Shown here in pieces: positions 1 through 11,878 of a stretch of 64,000 nt of DNA. A program made the translations under genes and the position numbers. This DNA is from Emydura subglobosa (Eukaryota > Chordata > Testudines > Chelidae): positions 1,594,960 through 1,658,959 of the forward strand of contig ML679961.1 of NCBI GenBank assembly GCA_007922225.1, given 5' to 3'. Each line of letters starts with the position of its first letter. Position 1 is the stretch's first letter. The notes under the pieces are model-generated. The model saw nothing but the letters and a program-made list of their open reading frames with translations, made no database searches and was not told where the DNA came from.

Positions 1-494
1 TTTGCATGCCAACATAAGAGTCTTCTGAAATTTCCTTGATAGGCTCTTGCTGAGATATAAGACAGGAGCAGATCCTTGTAGTTAATGACATGGTGAGCAG
101 TCTCATGAGCTGGGGAAGAATGTATGGCCCAGTGTAGATAAGTGTGGATTCCCTGGCAGATAATTCTTCCCCAAATTTAATTATATAAGAAGCGTGTGGG
201 ACTAAGAAGCACATTTGGGTTCTTTTTTATTAATCCACTTGTGTGTACTTGCTCATTGATTATGTGTTTAAAAGTTCCCTTTATTAGCTCCATGAGCATG
301 AACGGGTCTTCTTTTTTAGTTCACTCTCTTTGTGAAGCAGAAGTTTGTGAGTGGAGCTAGTTGGGGAAAAAACAACAACAAATTGTTGCAAAATATCATT
401 TTTCATCAAAATGAGAAAAAATACCGTTTGAAATTGTGAGTTTTGTTCCTCTCCTGCGTGTGCTCTCTGTACTTGATTGTATTACCATAATTTG
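1..494. other. Unassigned AT-rich DNA
   Basis: No open frame of note, no recognised repeat and no splice-flanked exon-like block. It may be intronic or intergenic. Confidence 0.5.
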
Positions 495-600
495 TAAGGT
501 CAGAAAAGACCATTTTATCACCTCGTGTGACCGCCTGCATAACACGGCTGAGAATAATCATCCAGTGAGTCTTGTATCAAGCTCAGTAATTTGTGATGAA
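495..600 (-). mobile_element. CR1 LINE 3'-end fragment
   Basis: Read on the minus strand this matches the 3' end of reptilian CR1: a 'ggtcagaa...gaccatt' block, then a 'cctgcataacac' block, then a diverged stretch ending in 'agctcagtaattt'. The same blocks recur in the same order in the clearer CR1 copies at 34008 and 42870. It is short, diverged and carries no coding capacity. The identification is by family resemblance only. Confidence 0.55.
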
Positions 601-2379
601 CCATTAAATTACATGCCATCAGACTGAGCCACTTATTAACGCTGAGGACAGATGAGGGTCCATTCAGCTACGTGTCCTTGTTCTTTTTTGCCATTCCAGT
701 ATGGATTTAGTTAAATAGCGAACACAGTCTCATGTCAGGTTTTCTGTATCCCTTCTCAGGATTGTTGTAATAGCAGTCTATTTTAAACGCATCTCGTGAC
801 ACACTACCAGCTGTTTCTTACTGCCTCTTCATCCTGGCAGTTGTCAAAACATTGGAAATATCTAGGGTAATAGAGAGAGTGTGCAATAAAAGGTTTTCTG
901 TGTATCTTTGGAAAGGAACTAAACAGGTGGGTCCGAATCTGAGAGGTGCTCAGCACTTGCAGCTGCTAATGGAGTTAATCAATCAGCCGATCAGCAGCTT
1001 TGATAGTCCCCGGGCAGAACTGGATCATTCACTTTTCTGTTAGGCTCTGCCTTCCCCAGTATCACAGGCATGCAAAGTGGTTAAAGGGTTCCATCCCCTA
1101 AGGCCTGAGCTGATAGCTCCATCTCTTAGCCCCCTTCTTTCACCCTCTTCGGGTGACCCTTGCAAAGAGTGACAAGGCATCCAGGGGAAGGTCACTTGTG
1201 CAATCTTCCCTTCTGCTTCGTTGACCCTCCGTGCAGAGCTCCCTCCAGGGTTAAACACAAGATGATCTATGTTATTTCACTCCAGTTACAAAATCCTGGA
1301 TGTAAAATGTTTGTAGGAGTCAAAGTTTTATCATTTAGCCAAAGCAATAACAAAGCCCAGTCTCAGGAGCCATCTGCTTGGCAGAGAAGATGGTTCATGG
1401 TCAAGATTATACACGACACCAATGTGCTTCAAATGGAAGATTTTGGGGGAGAGTCACACACTGAGATACAATTGAGATAGAATATATGTAAAGGGAGAAT
1501 ATTACTATTTTACCATCTGTTGGGCAGAAATATCGTATAATTCATTGTTTTGATGGAGGAGCCCTTAGCAAATGCATTCTTAAAGCGTGATAAGGACACA
1601 GTGATTCTTGTGCAAAATGTCCATAATGAAATGTGACATCAAGCGATCCCATCACATTTAGAGTTCGTTACTGGACAGGATCTAAGTCAGCAAGTCACCT
1701 TACACAGCAAGTCACTGAGGGGAGTTCCCAGGGCACCTGTCTACAAGGAAATGACTACAGATATGTGGTAGAACTTTTTGGGGGAGTGGCTTCAGCAAAT
1801 CAATTTGGGCAAATGTAATAGATTTTAATATATAACCCATACCACTTCCCCGGTTTGCTGATGTAGTTTAAAGTTTCACATTGAGAGCGCAGTTAAATGC
1901 CACAAGGCACCAAAATTGGGTGGAGTTCTCTCTTTTGTGGAAGGCCAGCTCAAAGATTCCGCAACATTAAAACTCCACTTAAAATAGAAAGTTAAGACAA
2001 GGGAAAGGACTCCCTTTGAGTTCAGCGAGCATTGATCGGCTCAGGGCCTTGGAGATGAGCAATCCTTAATTTGTGCTGTTCCAAGACCTGGGCCATCCAA
2101 CTTTGAGAAAGTTCAGATTCCATTCAAAACTTTGTGGTTGAAACTCACCTCCAGTGTGTGAGCAGTTTGACAGGAAATGCAATATCGTATTGTTCTTAGA
2201 GATCAACATCTGGTTGTCCATTTCTTTTTAACCCATGTTAGCAGACCCCAGGATTTGCCACATATCTGCTGAAATCTCTCCTCACTAATCCAAATACTTG
2301 ACTATTTTCTTAAGATATAACTTCATATTCAAATGATAAATGAGACAAAGAAATGCTCACATTGAATACACTGTCATAC
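601..2379. other. Unassigned non-coding DNA
   Basis: The open frames here are at most about 106 codons, have no recognisable family and look like chance frames. I see no tandem repeat and no transposon terminus. Confidence 0.5.
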
Positions 2380-2914
2380 TTTACTTTGAGGCCACATTTA
2401 GAATATTGTGTCCAGTTTTGGGCCCCCCACTACAAAAAGGATGTGGACAAGTTGGAGAGAGTCCAGCGGAGGGCAACCAAAATGATGAGGGGGTTGGAGC
2501 ACAGGACTTATGAGGAGAGGCTGAGGGAACTAAGCTCGTTTAGTCTGCAGAAGAGAAGAATGAGATGGGATTTGATAGCGGCCTTTAACTACCTGAAAGG
2601 GGGTTCCAGGGAGGATGGGGATAGGCTGTTCTCGGTGGTGGCAGATGACAGAACAAGGAGCAACCGTCTCAAGTTGCAGTGGGGGAGGTCTAGGTTGGAC
2701 ATTAGGAAAAAGTTTTTCACTAGGAGGGTGGTGAAGCACTGGAATGGGTTACCTAGGGAGGTGGTGGAATCTCCATCCTTAGAGGTTTTTAAGCTGAGGC
2801 TTGACAAAGCCCTGGCTGGGATGATATAGCTGAAGTCAGTCCTGCTTTGAGCAGGGGGTTGGACTAGATACCTCCTGAGGTCCCTTCCAACTCTAATATT
2901 CTATGATTCTATGA
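2380..2914 (+). mobile_element. CR1 LINE, 5'-truncated 3' end
   Basis: This is the C-terminal part of CR1 ORF2 (reverse transcriptase thumb and C-terminal region) followed by the short 3' UTR. The frame runs from about 2383 to 2829 without a stop and contains the typical blocks [51 protein letters not shown] and [19 protein letters not shown]. It ends in two copies of the ATTCTATG tail (2897-2914), which identifies CR1. The catalytic fingers and palm are absent because of 5' truncation, which is normal for CR1 copies, so it is dead. The same subfamily occurs at 35516-36203 (minus) and 52861-53825 (plus). Confidence 0.93.
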
Positions 2915-3859
2915 TATTAGGAATGATTATAATAATTAAGTAATGAACATTTGTATTGTTTAATTTAAGAAAAAACTGTGTACAAAGTTTTGCATACTGT
3001 TTACAAATTGGAATTTTCAAGGAACCAAAAAAAATCAGTAAAAGGTTATGGTTTGCATAGAGAATTTTGACTTAAATTTAGATTGGAAAATGCTGCCATG
3101 ATGCCTCAGGAGAGTTGTGGTTTGAGTTCCCCTATTCTCTGCGCGGGACCAGTCTCCCCGTCTGGAGTACATCTTCCACAATCCAGGATGGGTGTCTTTC
3201 TAAAACAAGATCTTCTAGTCCAACAGGAGTGATGAACTTCATTGCAGGAATCTCTAGAAGATGATCTCTTGCCCATGCTACAAAGAAGGTCAGACTGCAT
3301 GATGATTTGTTCTGTATTTAAAATCTGTGGAGCTATAAAATAAGAACCACTACTGACCTAATCACATTGAGAGCTCAGTGTAAACTCCTGCCGCTCACCC
3401 AGGCTTCCCCACAATAGCACCCTCAGTCTCAAACTATCAACCATTTAAAATAATAAAACAGAACCCCAAAGCCTGCCTGCTGATGTCAGGGAATTTAGGG
3501 AGACATCACTGTGTTTATAATCTTGGAGGCACTCAGCGTCAGACACCAGGGTGATGGCGTCCCGTACAAGAACCTGGCTAGTCAGATTGTACTTTGGAGA
3601 GGGCCTGTGCTCCCAGAACTGATGAGCAGAGAGGCAGTCATGCAACTTCACCTCCACAGGAGCACCCAGTGAGCATTCCCTGGGTTCATCTTCCTGGAGC
3701 CACGAAATGGCCACAGATAGATAAATACAACTTGCAAGGTCCAGTGCCACAATGGGCCTGGCTCAGCACAGTGCAGGCAGGGGTGGCTGAATCTAGATCT
3801 GAGGACACCGTCAATAACAGAGAAAAGAAATACTCTGTGCACCTGTCTATGGCATTATT
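2915..3859. other. Unassigned non-coding DNA
   Basis: Overlapping short frames on both strands (up to 143 codons at 3594-4025 plus) have no recognisable family except where the last one runs into the CR1 piece at 3860. I see nothing else. Confidence 0.45.
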
Positions 3860-4115
3860 CAGCTCAGACGTCTTTGAGCAGGAGTTGAAGCTTGACGAAC
3901 TCAGACTGGAAACAACGTCTACATTTTTAACGGTGAGAGTAATCAATCATTGGAGCAGTTCACCAAAGGGTGTGGTGGATTCTCCATCACCAGTAATTTT
4001 TAAATCAGAGTGGATGTTTTTCTAAAAGATCTGCTCTACGAATGATTTTAGCCTTCGTTATGCAGGAGGTCAGCCTAGATGCTCACCATCTAGTCCCTTC
4101 TGAACTTGGCATCTC
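3860..4115 (+). mobile_element. CR1 LINE 3'-end fragment, old
   Basis: The translation around 3895-4020 keeps the CR1 C-terminal signature in degraded form: LRLETT, then VRVINHWSSSPKGVVDSPS. It is followed by a CR1-type 3' UTR block ('caggaggtcagcctagatg...tagtcccttctgaac'). It is clearly older than the copy at 2380 and non-coding. Confidence 0.75.
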
Positions 4116-4411
4116 TAACTCTGGGATCTAATGCTCTCTGAAATGTCATTCCCTTTAGAAGCTCACAGACTTTGAGCCAGGAAAGTTTTCACTGCTTATT
4201 GTAAAGATCCAGCTGTTTCTTGCTAGTGGACCCATCATTGTTCCTGGAGTCACAAGATAACATTGATGGCTTGAGGCATCACTCGTTCCTCTCTAGTGCA
4301 GGTTTTGCAAGTTGTGTACCAGACTAATATAATGCCCTCTGCTTACCATTCCCCCTTCCCGCCACCTGAAAACTTCTGCTGATGCAGAGTACAATTTTAG
4401 ACACCACAAAT

Positions 4412-4482
4412 CCTGCATCTTGGCAGAGAGTTAGACTAGATGACTTCTGCAGTCCCTTCTAACCCTGTGATTCTATTATTCT
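4412..4482 (+). mobile_element. CR1 LINE 3'-terminal scrap
   Basis: Only about 70 bp survive: 'gttagactagatgacttctgcagtcccttctaaccctgtgattctattattct'-like sequence (4430-4482), the last part of a CR1 3' UTR with a degenerate ATTCTATG tail. It may be the extreme of 5' truncation. Confidence 0.7.
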
Positions 4483-6955
4483 AATATCTCATCCGACTGC
4501 CTGCCTGCAGAGCAATGCAGAGCAGCGTGGATAGACAGCACCTGTGCTCAGTCACTGAGCTGACTTGCAGTTTGCTCCTGGCTGCAATTATCTGTGTCAT
4601 TGATACTACGTAAACCTGGAGAGGTTTGGGACCTGTGTGTATGAGAATTTGCTTTTCACCGCTCAGCAGTTCTGACAGCAAGCACTTCCTGGCTGATATT
4701 AAGTTAAAATACTTCTGTTGAGATGCTGATCTCTGTCAGAGTGGAATAAACTCCAGAGCATCTCCTTTGACCACAGCAGAGTTCTGCTGGTATACGTCAG
4801 GAGTAACAGAGAGCAGAGTCCCTGGTCCTCCATCTCTGGTGGCAGGCCTTTCTCAGCTTTGAAAGTTTCTCCTTTTGGCAAGATGCATTCATTTGGTTCA
4901 GCTTTTAATTAGCACAGTTGCTGTTTTCTCCCTTTTCTGTTTTAAAGAACCAGGCAGCCAAAGGAAGAGGCTCTTTAGGATTTACTGCCCATTGATGATG
5001 ATGATCAGTGGATGAAAATACACTTGTGGTGGGATATTTTACAGTTGTCTGTGTATTTCCTGGCGCATCTGTGGATGTGCTCTAGACATACTGCACTCAA
5101 TGTATTTTCGTACTAGTCATTCCAAAAAGAGGCATGAGTTTGCTCATCCAGGTCTGTTTAATGGAGGGATGACCGACCTTTCTGGACAGCCAGCAGGGCA
5201 GATTTATGCAAGTGCTTGGTATTGATGCAAGAGAAGTTAAACCAAAGCCTACTGAGAATAAAACATTTCAGCACAGCTGAGGTGGTGCATAGAGAAGGGT
5301 GGAATAACAGGGTCTGGCTAGGTAAAATGCTGAGCAGGGCCACGTTTGTCATGGTCATATGGAGGTTCTTAAAAAATATCTCCACAATTGTTCTGCAAAG
5401 TGTCTGGTCTGACTGCCTCTTAACAGTCCTCAGCCTGAGAGCAGAGATTTATGTCCGATTTGATTACTGAGAAGTAGCGGGAGTTGTGTGTCCGTATCTC
5501 TACAATACCTCTGCATTGACTGGCTCCATTAATTCAGTTTTAGTATCAGAAGGTTTCCATAAAAGAATGTAAAGATTTTTTATATTTTGATCTATCCAAG
5601 GTAAAGGAGCTGGGAACTTGGATCAATAGAAATTGTGAACATTATGGCATTTTATTTCTTTTACTAGCGTTTCTAGTATATTACAGTCTTTATTACATAG
5701 CTGTTTTTTACAAATCTGCCCTTGGTGAAGAATAATTTTGTCAAGCAGAGCATTCTGAATGCATTGTCATTTTCTGTTGCCCTCTTTATGAATAGCATCA
5801 TGCTACAAGAGTGTCAGACCATATTGCCAATCTGGAGAAGCAGCACATGATCCCAGAACTGAGGTGTTCGTCCCATAAATTCCAGCTAATTGTGCGCAGT
5901 TAGGTGCTAATGCTGAGGGTTTATAACTTCACTTTTCTTTTCAGTAAGCATTTCTGTGACGTTTTTCACTGAGTATGCAAACATTCTCAGACACTGGTGA
6001 ATTAAGCCTCATGGCACCCAGGAGAAGTAGGGAAGTTGCATTAGAAGAGTTTTGCTATTAAATCCTCTTGAACGTTAGAGGATGTTGATGAAATGTTGAT
6101 CTCGAAAGAGAGAAATCTGACTGAAGCCCATAGTGCAGTATACCCTAGAAAACCAAAAGCAGCACACGCTATACGGTAGTAAGGTAAACATGCAGTTCAG
6201 CCCAGCTTTGAATGAACTGATGCAGTCACGTTTGCAATTCTACTTTGGTGCGTCTTTGCTTTTCAGCTTAATGTGCCCAGTCCAGACAATCCATAAAAAT
6301 TATCAGTAATTGGCCAGAGATCGATAAATGACTTTATGCTGCAGAACTGCTGCTAATCCTTGTGCTGTCCTTGTCTGTTGGGTCAGCACAATATTTTTTT
6401 TCCCTTCTGATAGCTTGGTGTCAGACTGTTCTACAGCACATAATCTATGTGCTTCATAAAAGATGAAGCAAAGTATGGCAGAACCGGTAAAATACCTTTA
6501 TAGTAAAAGAAACGTTACTCCAAGGGAATTATAGATTTAGGATTGCTCATAACTCACAACAATGACAACATATGGAATACGAGATAGCGGCAGCAATTGT
6601 CCCCTTTCACAAGGTTTCCTTCTTTTCATAGGTTAACCTCTTTTAGCAAGCGCTAGGTTGCACCCACACTTTATTCAGCCACACTGGGGACCAGGGAAAT
6701 ACCCTCCTTTCCCACATGGCCAAGTAAGATCTACTTGGCTCTTAGCCTCATGTCTGATGAGATGTAGATTCCCTTAGCCCAGATACTCTAGCCCCTGTGG
6801 GAAAGGGAGAAAGGCTGTAGGTGAAGTCATGGTGGAAAAGCCCACGTGTGCCAGTAAGTACAGCACATCCAGAGATCGGCACTGCTAAAAGGAGCATGCG
6901 GCCACCCCAGGACTCGGAAGCTCAGTCAAGCTCTAAAATATTCCTGCTGTAGATG
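4483..6955. other. Unassigned non-coding DNA (2.5 kb)
   Basis: No open frame over 84 codons, no recognised transposon ends and no tandem array. It could include single-copy intron or intergenic sequence. I cannot say more from the sequence alone. Confidence 0.45.
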
Positions 6956-7057
6956 TCATAGATTCTCCGGGCAGCAGGGACCATAGGGATCGTCTACGCT
7001 GCTCATAGAACATCCCCAAAATCATTCCTAGAGCATATCTTTTAGAAAGGCAACCAT

Positions 7058-7464
7058 GTGACACAGTCCTGGAGGCTAACAAGAGAGCCAGCCCTCCGAT
7101 CGCTTAGGCATCAATTAGTTCTCCTGGAGAAGGCTGATTGGGGAATATGTGGCTAATTCACTGATCAGTCTGGGGGGGGGAGGGGTCTGATAAACCACCT
7201 GGCCATCAGTGGAGGGCTATAAAAGGAGACAGGAAGGAACTGAACAGGTGAGGACTGTCCTATCTGAGCTCAATATTCCCTGAGTTGCCAAGGGAGGGGG
7301 AACTCTGGTTCTGTGGAAAAGGGCAAGAAACCACTGCAAATATCTGGCTGCACAGGACTGTGTTGTGTTGTGTTGTGTTGGGAAAATAAATAAATAATGT
7401 GAAGGTGCCGGAGAATCTGAGCGGTTTCTGGGTGTCTGAGGATAGGGATGGACATTGGCCCGCT
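7058..7464 (+). mobile_element. LTR-like solo insertion, 407 bp, inside CR1
   Basis: The surrounding CR1 reads through this segment as if it were absent. The insertion is bounded by ACCAT at 7053-7057 and again at 7465-7469, a 5-bp candidate target duplication. It starts TGTGACAC if the last base of the first ACCAT is counted. It carries a TATA box (TATAAAA, 7218-7224) and AATAAA (7385-7390) about 165 bp downstream, the spacing expected of an LTR U3-R-U5. A pentamer run (TGTTG)4 lies at 7361-7380. Against an LTR: the right end does not finish in CA. I see no internal retroviral or Gypsy coding sequence. LTR-derived is the best reading, but the family is unknown. Confidence 0.55.
7361..7380. 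repeat. Pentanucleotide microsatellite (TGTTG)4
   Basis: Four perfect TGTTG units inside the LTR-like insertion, just before its AATAAA signal. Confidence 0.9.
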
Positions 7465-7834
7465 ACCATCCAATCTTGATTTAACAATTGTCAGTGAAAG
7501 AGATCCACAACCCTTGGTAATTTCTTCCAAGTGCTAATTACTCTCACCATTAAAAAATGGCACCTTGTTTCCAGTCTGGATTTGTTTAGCTTCAGCTATC
7601 AGCCACTGGAACATGTCATAACTTTCTCCACTGGACTGAAGAACTCACTATTAAATATTTCATCCGCATGGAGATACTAACCTACCGTAATCATGTCGCC
7701 CCTTAATCTTATCTTTATTAAGCTTTATTCAGATTGAACTTTTTGATTCTATCACTAGAAGGCAGATTTTCTAATTGTTTAATCATTCTTGTGGATCTTC
7801 TCTGAGCCCTCTTCAATTTATCACCATCCTTCTA

Positions 7835-8158
7835 ATGCAGGGGAGTCTAACCTTTTTTATTCGGCCCGTGAACCTTGTTGATGTGGGCCGGTAGAGCTGT
7901 CACCAAAAGAGCAGAGGGCGCGTGCGACTTTTCGGCGGAAAGCGAGCTGCTGCGGAAAAAGAAGGAGCCGCGCGATGGTGTGGCGGATGGAAGACTCTGC
8001 GATCTGCCGCCGAAATTCCGTTCTTCGCGAGATTTGTCGGCGGAGATGAGTACACCAGTGGGTAATTCAAATATGGCCCACTGGTGAAATGGACTTTGAC
8101 ACCTCCTAATTCCCTGGGTGCACACCCTAATGAAATGTGCTGTGCACGCCTATGGGTA
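7835..8158. mobile_element. GC-rich insertion of unknown class inside CR1
   Basis: CR1 homology stops near 7834 and resumes near 8160. Between them lies a sequence unlike its neighbours: an opening 'ggggagtctaacc...cggcccgtgaacc' block, then a CpG-rich core (about 7915-8045, with repeated 'cggcgga'/'ccgccg' words), then an AT-balanced tail ending 'gcacgcctatggg'. This composition and opening block resemble non-autonomous hAT elements of reptiles, but I cannot see clean inverted ends or a target duplication. About 140 bp of CR1 is missing at the site, so insertion was accompanied or followed by deletion. The 70- to 92-codon frames here are chance. Confidence 0.5.
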
Positions 8159-8632
8159 AGATAACACATTAGCTCCTTTGGTCACAGCATTAGACCAGGA
8201 GCTTACATTCAGCTGATTATCCACTATGACCCCCAAATCTTTTTCAGCGTCACTGCTTCCCAGGATAGCCTCCCATCCTGTGCGTCTGGCCTACATTCTT
8301 TATTCCTAGATGTATACATTTAGCTGTATTAACATGCATATTGTTTCCTGACATTGAGTTTACCAAGAGAACTAGATTGCTCTGAATCAGTCTTTCCTCT
8401 TCCTTATTTATCATTTCCCCAATTTTTCTGTTATCTGCAAATTTTATCAGTGATGATTTTATGTTTTCTTTCAAGTCACTGATGATAATATTAAATAACA
8501 AAGGGCCAAGAACCAATCCTTGTGGGATCCTACTGGAAACGCCTCCTCTATGACCACTCCGATTTACAATTACATTTTGAGACATATCATTGTCAGTTTT
8601 CAACTCATTTTATGTGTGTCATGTAATTTTAT

Positions 8633-8775
8633 GCATGCAGTGTTGTTGTAGCGATGTTGGTCCCAGGATAGTAGAGAGACAGGGTAGGTGAGGTCATAGC
8701 TTTTATTGAACCAGCTTCTCTTGGTCAGTCAGTCTTTCTCCTCAAGAGAAGTTGGTCAAATAAAAGATATGTCCT
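8633..8775. mobile_element. Hairpin (fold-back) repeat inside CR1
   Basis: Positions 8690-8725 and 8742-8776 are inverted copies of each other over about 35 bp with few mismatches (ATAGCTTTTATTGAACC pairs with the arm containing GTCAAATAAAAGATAT), leaving only a 16-bp loop. The CR1 host carries an imperfect 13-14-bp repeat at the junctions (CATGTAATTTTAT at 8620-8632, CATGGGAATTTTAT at 8776-8789). The left part ('gttggtcccaggatagtagagagac') is a repeat I recognise as frequent in turtle DNA, though I cannot name the family. This copy is an internally deleted version with no coding capacity. Confidence 0.65.
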
Positions 8776-8930
8776 CATGGGAATTTTATATCATTCTCAA
8801 TTTTTACTGAAAAAGTTGTCCAATACCAAGTCAAATGCCTAAGTCTACTATGTCAACTCTATTACTTTTATCAGCCAAACTTGTAATCTCGTAAAAAAGT
8901 GTGGCAACGTGACAAGACTCGTAAAAATGC

Positions 8931-9894
8931 AAAAGTTAATTTGATTAAAATCATAATCGCCTTCCTGTGACCAAAGGAAAATGGATTGACTATATTGTGG
9001 CCTGCTCTGTCCTACAGGAAAACAATCAGTGCATTTTCAAGTACTGTAAACATTAAGAGACCTCTTTTGTTTTTCTTGCAGAATTTTTAGTAATAATTGT
9101 CCACCTTCTAAAAAAAAATAGTGGGGTGAAAACAACAGAAAGATCGCAAAAGGCAGAAGAGTGAGGGTATAAAACCAGCCCTGAGTACAGGAGTTGGTGA
9201 CTCTCCTGGCATTGATTGGGCAAGCAGGCAACCCACACTTCAATTTTTCTGCTAAATTTTGTTTATTTTGATACCTCATCCTTCCTCATCCTGTTTGTCT
9301 GTGTTATCCATCTGTTGTGTCATATCTAACAACTACCTTGTGAACTGTCTGGGGCAGAACTGTCATCTTTGATACTTTGCCCTGGTTTTTGGTGGGGATT
9401 TCTAGACCCTACCATAATACAAATGTAATAACAAGAGGAAAAATGGTTTAAATAGCTAGTGCATGAGTTTCCAAGGATTTCCCACTATATAGAAAGCTTG
9501 AAAGGGCAGTAACAAACCACTTTTGAGCTTGATTGAGACATAAGTATTAGAGAGACGTGCACCCTTAGGACCAAGGTAATTCTTGAATGGCCTGTAACTT
9601 AGTAACTGTTTGACACATTTTCTTCATTATTTACTGAAACTTTAGCTTGGAAATCTGGCTCAGCTAGACATGGATGCCTTTATTCCAAAGACCAAACCCA
9701 AGAAAGTTTCCGGAGGCTAAAAGAGAGCTTTATAATGGCAGCTTGTTGCAGATTTAAGTGTAAATGAAGAAGGCAGGTCCTGTTTCATGAGGCCTATCCC
9801 AGAAAGTCACTGAAAGCAAACTCTGCTTGTCTACATGGCACAAATGACCTGACTCTGCTCTGACTTACACCAGTGCAGAAAGTCCATTAACTTC
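8931..9894. other. Unassigned non-coding DNA
   Basis: The 80-codon minus frame at 9037-9279 has no recognisable family. No other structure is visible. Confidence 0.45.
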
Positions 9895-10290
9895 AGTGGA
9901 GTTACCCCTAATTCCAGCTGCTCGAAAATGTACTGATGGAACGTTTGTCTCTCAAAAAATGACATTTCGTCAACATTGAAACTTTCGTGGGAACGTGTCA
10001 ATTTCAACAGCTTTTTGTTTAGAAAAAAATCTGAATAAAGCACTTAGATAACATTTTTCTATATTAAAATTTTCAGAGCAGAACATTTCATTTTTTTCCC
10101 ACAGAAAACCACTTTTTCTTCCAAAATTTATTTTATATTTTAAAAAAATGTTAAAATTGAAACTGAACCGGAGTGTTGTGATTTTATGGAAAGAAAATGT
10201 ATCAACTGACACCCCCTCCCCCCAAATTTTATTTTGAATAATTTCATTTCATGGAAATTTTCAAAGACTCAGCGTTTCAATCCAGTTCGG
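9895..10290. repeat. AT-rich low-complexity-like repeat, copy 1
   Basis: This is a block rich in 'tttcattttt', 'aaattttca' and 'gaaac/gttt' words. Similar blocks occur at 39090-39470, 42150-42560 and 47205-47425. They seem to be one diverged family rather than simple repeats, because motifs such as 'aaaatgtttca' and 'ttgaaact' recur. No ends or coding sequence are visible. The class is unknown. Confidence 0.4.
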
Positions 10291-11857
10291 AACGAAAACA
10301 AATTTCAAAGTCATGGCATTTTCCATGAAGTGTCTGGATTGCACACAGCTCATCTGATTTAAGATGAGAATCAGGCCCCAAATAAGTAAGGTGGGATTGA
10401 GGGTGCCCAAGAACATTGCCTCAGAGGGAGCAGGTACAGCAGAGAGAGATTTATTTTTATTTTCTTTGGGAATAGGCGGGTTGTAGTATCTGTGCCAGGT
10501 ATGAAGATGAAAGGCAGTTTTCACTTGCAAACTCCTGCCTTTGCTTATAAGAGAAAATGCCACCTTTGCTTTTTTTTTTTTTTTTGCTGTGCTTTGCTTC
10601 CTGTAAACCCCAGGGAGACATGAGTTTTCATACCTTCCGTTTGCTGGCTTTTTCAACGATGCGAATGCGTGGTTCGCACAGCTCTGTTCCAGAATGCCAC
10701 ACTGTCCGGAATGGCAGCTTAATTTGGCAATTGCTGAACTTTGAAGTGATCATTTAGATTCCAGACCACATGTGTAATTATTCTAATACAAAGAACCAAT
10801 TCATCTCTTGCAATTTGTCTATGTGTTAATTACATTTGAAAACAAAGAGAAAAAGCTTTCTAGCAGAAAATTTCTTTTTGAAGAAATGCTGTCGTAAATC
10901 TTAATTTTTCTTGTCATTTTACCTTACAGTTTTATTAGATTTCATCAGGTGATTCAGAGTGAAAGACATATTACCCTGATTTCAAAGTCTGATGCTTAAA
11001 TTGAAAGATGTGTTAGGCATGAATATTTAAACATGTCTTCAGAACTACAAAACAAACCACTATTTTCTCTCTAACACAGTGGTAAATTTGCCCAGCATGT
11101 AGCTAATCTGAGTATTTCAAAGTTAATGCAAATGGCTGCAAAACTGACAGATGGAGGCATGCTCAGAGGTAAAATCAGGATGATGTAGATTAGTGCTGTG
11201 TGGGTGTCGGCCTGAGAAAGCCACATACACTCAAGTTCTGCTCATTCCATAGACCGACTGTGGTTTAGGCACCTCAGAGAGCTCTTGCATCATTCAGGCC
11301 CAGTGAAAGTAAGTGTCACAGAGAGGGAGAGGAAGACAAAGATATTTCAGCTTAGTAACGGGGGCAGAGGTTGAGCCTGGTCTGCCTGCCTGTGTGCGCA
11401 TCTCTCCACAATGTCTGTGCATTGTGTGTTCTTCTCAAAATCAACAGTCTCCAGCCTGCGGAGGAAGGTGCTCTGCACACGGGCGGCTGGAGTGATGCTC
11501 TCTCACCCGTCCTATCAGCTCTTCCTGAGCCAGCAGCCACATGGCCTCGGGAGGGGGTGTCTGTGTGGTTGGGGAGGGCCAAGGAGGCCAGGCAGTGACC
11601 TCTCGTGGACTAAGCAACCAGTCTGGGCCGGTAGAAATGAGCCCTGTGTTTCCAGATGTGCCCATCGCCTTGGGGTGCACTCACGTGTTAGAACGACGTT
11701 CCTGGAGTCTCTGCAATGCTATCAACGTCCTGCTTCTGTCACTTGTGTCTCTATACGGAGCTCTAGTTCTCCCTTCCGCGAATCCCTCCCTCAACGGGGC
11801 TATCCTGCAGGGCTTCGTTTCCACAGGGCTGGGTTCCTCCAGCCCAGAACCAGTTGA
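10291..11857. other. Unassigned DNA with a T16 tract
   Basis: A run of 16 T lies at 10570-10585. Several overlapping frames (up to 148 codons at 11411-11857) occur in a moderately GC-rich patch at 11340-11850, but they overlap on several frames and both strands and show no recognisable domain, so I do not call them genes. Confidence 0.45.
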
Positions 11858-11876
11858 ACACACACACACACACACA
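11858..11876. repeat. (AC)n microsatellite
   Basis: This is a perfect AC run of 19 bases. It abuts the first copy of the direct duplication described at 11879. Confidence 0.95.
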
Positions 11877-11878
11877 AT

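Larger units (their letters stand above)
6956..8930 (-). mobile_element. CR1 LINE, long copy broken by three insertions
   Basis: Read on the minus strand this is one CR1: 3' UTR at 6956-7052, C-terminal ORF2 at 7470-7830, central reverse transcriptase at about 8160-8632, and more N-terminal reverse transcriptase to about 8930. Translated motifs include IPQG and LGPLLFNI, and KFADN (8250-8603), where the catalytic FADD box has lost its second Asp. The copy is also littered with stops, so it is inactive. It is interrupted at 7058-7464 (LTR-like), about 7835-8158 (GC-rich insert, which also replaces roughly 140 bp of CR1) and 8633-8775 (hairpin repeat). CR1 homology resumes in register after each one. 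This makes the copy the oldest layer of the region. Confidence 0.85.

Noticed and set aside
11411..11857. 148-codon frame as an exon
   Set aside because: Overlaps other frames on both strands, ends in an AC microsatellite in a neighbouring frame, and no family is recognised.
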